Assembly (NCBI GenBank): GCA_903892365.1
Contig: CAITIF010000153.1
Coordinates: 1-7,830 of the forward strand
DNA: 7,830 nucleotides
DNA from: an uncultured Pirellula sp.
GTDB taxonomy: Bacteria > Planctomycetota > Planctomycetia > Pirellulales > Pirellulaceae
Reading direction: 5' to 3'
Program-made: the position numbers and the translations under genes
Shown here: one piece after another, positions 5,827 through 7,830 of the stretch
Position numbering within the stretch: the stretch's first letter is position 1
Layout: each line of letters opens with the position of its first letter
The notes under the pieces: model-generated
Told to the model about the DNA's origin: nothing
Seen by the model: only the letters and a program-made list of their open reading frames with translations
The model's database searches: none

Positions 5827-6036
5827 TCAAGCACCGTCGGACGCTCCTGAAAAGCATCATGATTGTCGTCCGAAACCGAATCAGCTTCAAGCCACATTCG
5901 AGATGCAAGTCAGAATCTTGCAGAAAGTTCAATTGAAAGCTTTGGTCGATGGCTGAAGCGAGGGGCCACGGCGCTCCGCAAAATCACAGGGATTCTGCAT
6001 GGAGCGTCTAGGGTGAACCCTTGTTGTCACTCAGGT

Positions 6037-7605
6037 TTAACGCAGTACGGTCACTCTGTCTTTGACCGGCACTAGGCAAAGTTTGCGAACCATTTCGAGA
6101 ACTCGGCGAGCGGTGTCTTCGTTTTCAGTTGTACCGCGAACTTCCAGCGTCCCATCTTCTTGTTTCAGCAGCTTTAGATTCGCCCTTGGGAAGGCTTGTG
6201 CCAAAGCTTGTTTGACTTCTGCCAAGTCGCCAGGTTTGGCGTTTGGCGTCTGCCATGGTTGGGATACGTTGACCCGGAGGAGCTGAGGAGCATCCTTGAG
6301 CTCGGTAGTCCAAACCTGGATCAGCGACGATCCTTGTTTGCTTCCGACAATGGAAATGGTGCGTTCTGTGTGAATAACGCGACACACATCCTCGTTTTCC
6401 ACAGCGACAGCACGAACGTTCCCGGGGATCTCTAAAGCAGTTGCGGATTGGCTTTCCATTTCAATCGTCGCGTTAGGCGAGACTTGGGACCATCGCGAAT
6501 CGTAATTTACGCCAGGCTTCTCAGCCGATTTTTGATCTTTCAAACCCGTGCTTGGATTTGTCGATTCTGCGCTTTCGATATCGGTTGGCGGCGCGGTTAA
6601 TGAGACCATGGGAAGAGACAAGCCAACCACACTGGAACTTGCAGGCGTGTCTAGAATCGTTTTCTTTGGCGTCGAAACAACGATCTCTACCGGTGATGAA
6701 GTTACCTTGTCGTGCTCTTCGGCCGTCGGGCCATTCGCGTCGGCAGTCGCTTCATCGGTCAAAGGTGCATCCATGTTGGGTGCTGAAGCCAAAGTTACGG
6801 ATTCCGAGATTTGGAACCGTTGTGGTTTCACGAGCTCTGGATTCCGAGGACGCGGAACCGGTAAGGCTAGGACTGTCGAGGAGGGAGCCGCAGGCGATAT
6901 CGTTTGCAGTTCTGCCAAGCCGCTGTCGTCCAGTTTCATTCGAACGCTTTTCGGTTGCGATTCTGGCTTTGAAGGGACCTTTGAGGGTTCCAGGAGCGAA
7001 GACGGTTTTAGTTGCGGAGTATTTGGAATCGATGATGGTGCTTTGCTAGTCAAGTCTTGCGACTGCACAGGCGTCATGTGAATATTCACGACAGCACTGT
7101 CGGATGGCTTTTGCGAATTCGTTGAGACTTGTATCGCATTTTCGGCGGGCAGCTCCTTCTTGTTACTGGCAAGTCGAACTGTCACTTTCCCAGGAGCCGC
7201 TTTAGAAACAGTTTCCAGCATTCTTGGCGGCGGACCAAGCAGTTCCAGATTACGAGGCGAAGCCGAAGCCGGTTGCGACGGCGATGCAGGTGGAAGCGAG
7301 ATTGGGCTACTTGGCAGCGATGGAAGAGGCAACGCGGCTGAGGTTGGCGATGCAGTCATGCTTGGTGGCAGGCTAAGCTCGATCTTCTTTTCTTGCTTAT
7401 CCCCAGCTGGATTCATAAGGCGAATTCCGACAGCTCGGACGGCAGGAACTTTACTAAGCTCCTCGACAACGTCCTGTTTCCCATCGCTGGCAAACAACGC
7501 GACAGCACTATAGCTAGCAAATGCAGCCGCACCAATTGCGATCAAGATGACTCGCCGTTTAGCACGACGTTGGACCGCGGAAATTCGATTGCTTCGTGTT
7601 TTCAT
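6037..7605 (-). CDS. membrane-anchored pilus N-terminal/BON domain protein (CpaC-like, no secretin)
   Basis: A 522-residue envelope protein. A basic N-terminus (1-18) is followed by one hydrophobic segment (about 19-38) that serves as a membrane anchor or uncleaved signal. Residues about 75-385 are a long, low-complexity Ser/Pro/Ala-rich linker without recognisable domains. At about 384-446 the segment ALEIPGNVRAVAVENEDVCR, followed by ISIVGSKQGSSLIQVW, matches the pilus-formation N-terminal domain of CpaC/RcpA-type secretins. At about 460-521 a BON-like domain follows (VKQALAQAFP, GTLEVRGTTENEDTARRVL). The protein then stops, whereas secretins continue into a pore-forming domain. It may therefore bind an envelope complex such as a Tad pilus or type II secretion system rather than form a pore. 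A GA-rich AGAGGGGG lies 9 nt before the ATG and may act as the ribosome binding site. The gene stands alone in the window; the function is inferred from the domains only. Confidence 0.85.
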   Translation of the reverse strand: MKTRSNRISAVQRRAKRRVILIAIGAAAFASYSAVALFASDGKQDVVEELSKVPAVRAVGIRLMNPAGDKQEKKIELSLPPSMTASPTSAALPLPSLPSSPISLPPASPSQPASASPRNLELLGPPPRMLETVSKAAPGKVTVRLASNKKELPAENAIQVSTNSQKPSDSAVVNIHMTPVQSQDLTSKAPSSIPNTPQLKPSSLLEPSKVPSKPESQPKSVRMKLDDSGLAELQTISPAAPSSTVLALPVPRPRNPELVKPQRFQISESVTLASAPNMDAPLTDEATADANGPTAEEHDKVTSSPVEIVVSTPKKTILDTPASSSVVGLSLPMVSLTAPPTDIESAESTNPSTGLKDQKSAEKPGVNYDSRWSQVSPNATIEMESQSATALEIPGNVRAVAVENEDVCRVIHTERTISIVGSKQGSSLIQVWTTELKDAPQLLRVNVSQPWQTPNAKPGDLAEVKQALAQAFPRANLKLLKQEDGTLEVRGTTENEDTARRVLEMVRKLCLVPVKDRVTVLR

Positions 7606-7830
7606 CGTTCATTGCCCCCTCTTTGACTCGGTGATTCGAGACAACTTCGCCGTCGCATAAATCACACACGCCTGTTCTATCGGAATTCCACCTTTGCCGA
7701 GTTGAGGGAATCTAACGGTTGTATCAATCCTACGCACTAAGCGTACTTTTCCTTAGATCGAATCATGATTGCTGATTCCAAGATTGCTTTCTAAACAGCT
7801 GCTACAATACAGAATAGGTGGCCTTAGGCG
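7606..7830. other. 225-bp upstream region of the pilus-N/BON gene
   Basis: No gene is seen here. It contains the ribosome-binding stretch of the minus-strand gene (7615-7622), a small hairpin TACGC-ACTAA-GCGTA (7731-7745) followed on the + strand by CTTTTCCTT, and the rightward promoter-like element at 7800-7808. No convincing minus-strand -35/-10 pair was found. Confidence 0.5.
7800..7808 (+). promoter_or_regulatory. possible extended -10 promoter reading out of the window
   Basis: TGCTACAAT is an extended -10 (TG-N-TACAAT, five of six bases of TATAAT). The nearest -35-like TTGCTT (7784-7789) is only 13 bp away, so the extended -10 would have to carry it. Transcription would start near 7815 and serve a gene to the right of the window, divergent from the pilus-N/BON gene. 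Confidence 0.3.

Larger units (their letters stand above)
5703..6036. other. 334-bp non-coding leader region of the PII operon
   Basis: This gap separates the PII gene from the pilus-N/BON gene, both on the minus strand. It holds the PII ribosome binding site, a 14-bp tandem duplication (5741-5768) and an inverted repeat (5801-5826), each listed separately. No convincing gene, sigma54 site (GG-N10-GC) or strong -35/-10 pair was found on the minus strand. A small AGGG-TTCA-CCCT hairpin (minus strand, about 6009-6020), roughly 20 nt after the upstream gene's stop, lacks a T-run. The operon promoter presumably lies here. Confidence 0.5.

Noticed and set aside
5699..5932. 77-residue minus-strand frame upstream of PII
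   Set aside because: It overlaps the PII start, runs through the tandem duplication and inverted repeat, and shows no recognisable motif.
5703..6036. A sigma54 promoter for the PII gene
   Set aside because: Several GG dinucleotides were tested by eye, but none had GC at the required 10-bp spacing with the flanking consensus.
6548..7081. 177-residue + strand frame opposite the pilus-N/BON gene
   Set aside because: It is the antisense of the Ser/Pro-rich linker, whose codon bias leaves the opposite strand open; it has no family signal.

Overview
The window most likely comes from a planctomycete, probably of the Pirellulaceae type. This is inference, not proof. The grounds are the mix of intergenic palindromic repeat families, mostly weak or absent Shine-Dalgarno signals, moderate base composition, a long Ser/Pro-rich anchored protein with a CpaC-type pilus N-terminal domain, and a multi-copy 'homing endonuclease associated repeat' protein. 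No rRNA, tRNA, CRISPR array or transposase gene was seen.

Layout. Positions 1-50 are an AAGAGT hexamer repeat cut by the window edge. A + strand gene (220-2181) encodes a modular, probably DNA-binding protein. It carries about eight copies of a GxWxxAL-type repeat and one Ros/MucR-like zinc finger, and no visible nuclease domain. Positions 2171-2510 hold no gene but are dense in structure: a pair of inverted REP-like palindromes (2186-2315), then a run of small hairpins, most with a TCC or GGA loop (2334-2509). From 5702 down to 2583 runs a tight minus-strand cluster: a PII signalling protein, an ABC transporter ATPase (LolD/MacB type), ispD and tyrS. The gaps are 13 nt, a 4-nt ATGA overlap and 39 nt, so these four are probably one operon. 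Positions 5703-6036 are a leader region with an exact 14-bp tandem duplication and an 8-bp inverted repeat. A minus-strand gene (7605-6037) encodes a membrane-anchored pilus-N/BON domain protein. The last 225 bases carry a possible rightward promoter for a gene beyond the window.

How the genes fit together. ispD (MEP isoprenoid pathway) and tyrS (tRNA charging) are housekeeping genes. They appear to be expressed behind a PII protein and an ATPase that has no permease here. The PII protein keeps the residues used for 2-oxoglutarate and ATP binding. It lacks the Tyr51 uridylylation site and has a three-residue insertion in the ATP-binding B-loop, so it would have to signal by ligand binding alone. 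The most unusual items are the zinc-finger/HNH-repeat protein whose 3' end lies inside a copy of the neighbouring repeat, the palindrome arrays, and the atypical PII paired with an orphan ABC ATPase.
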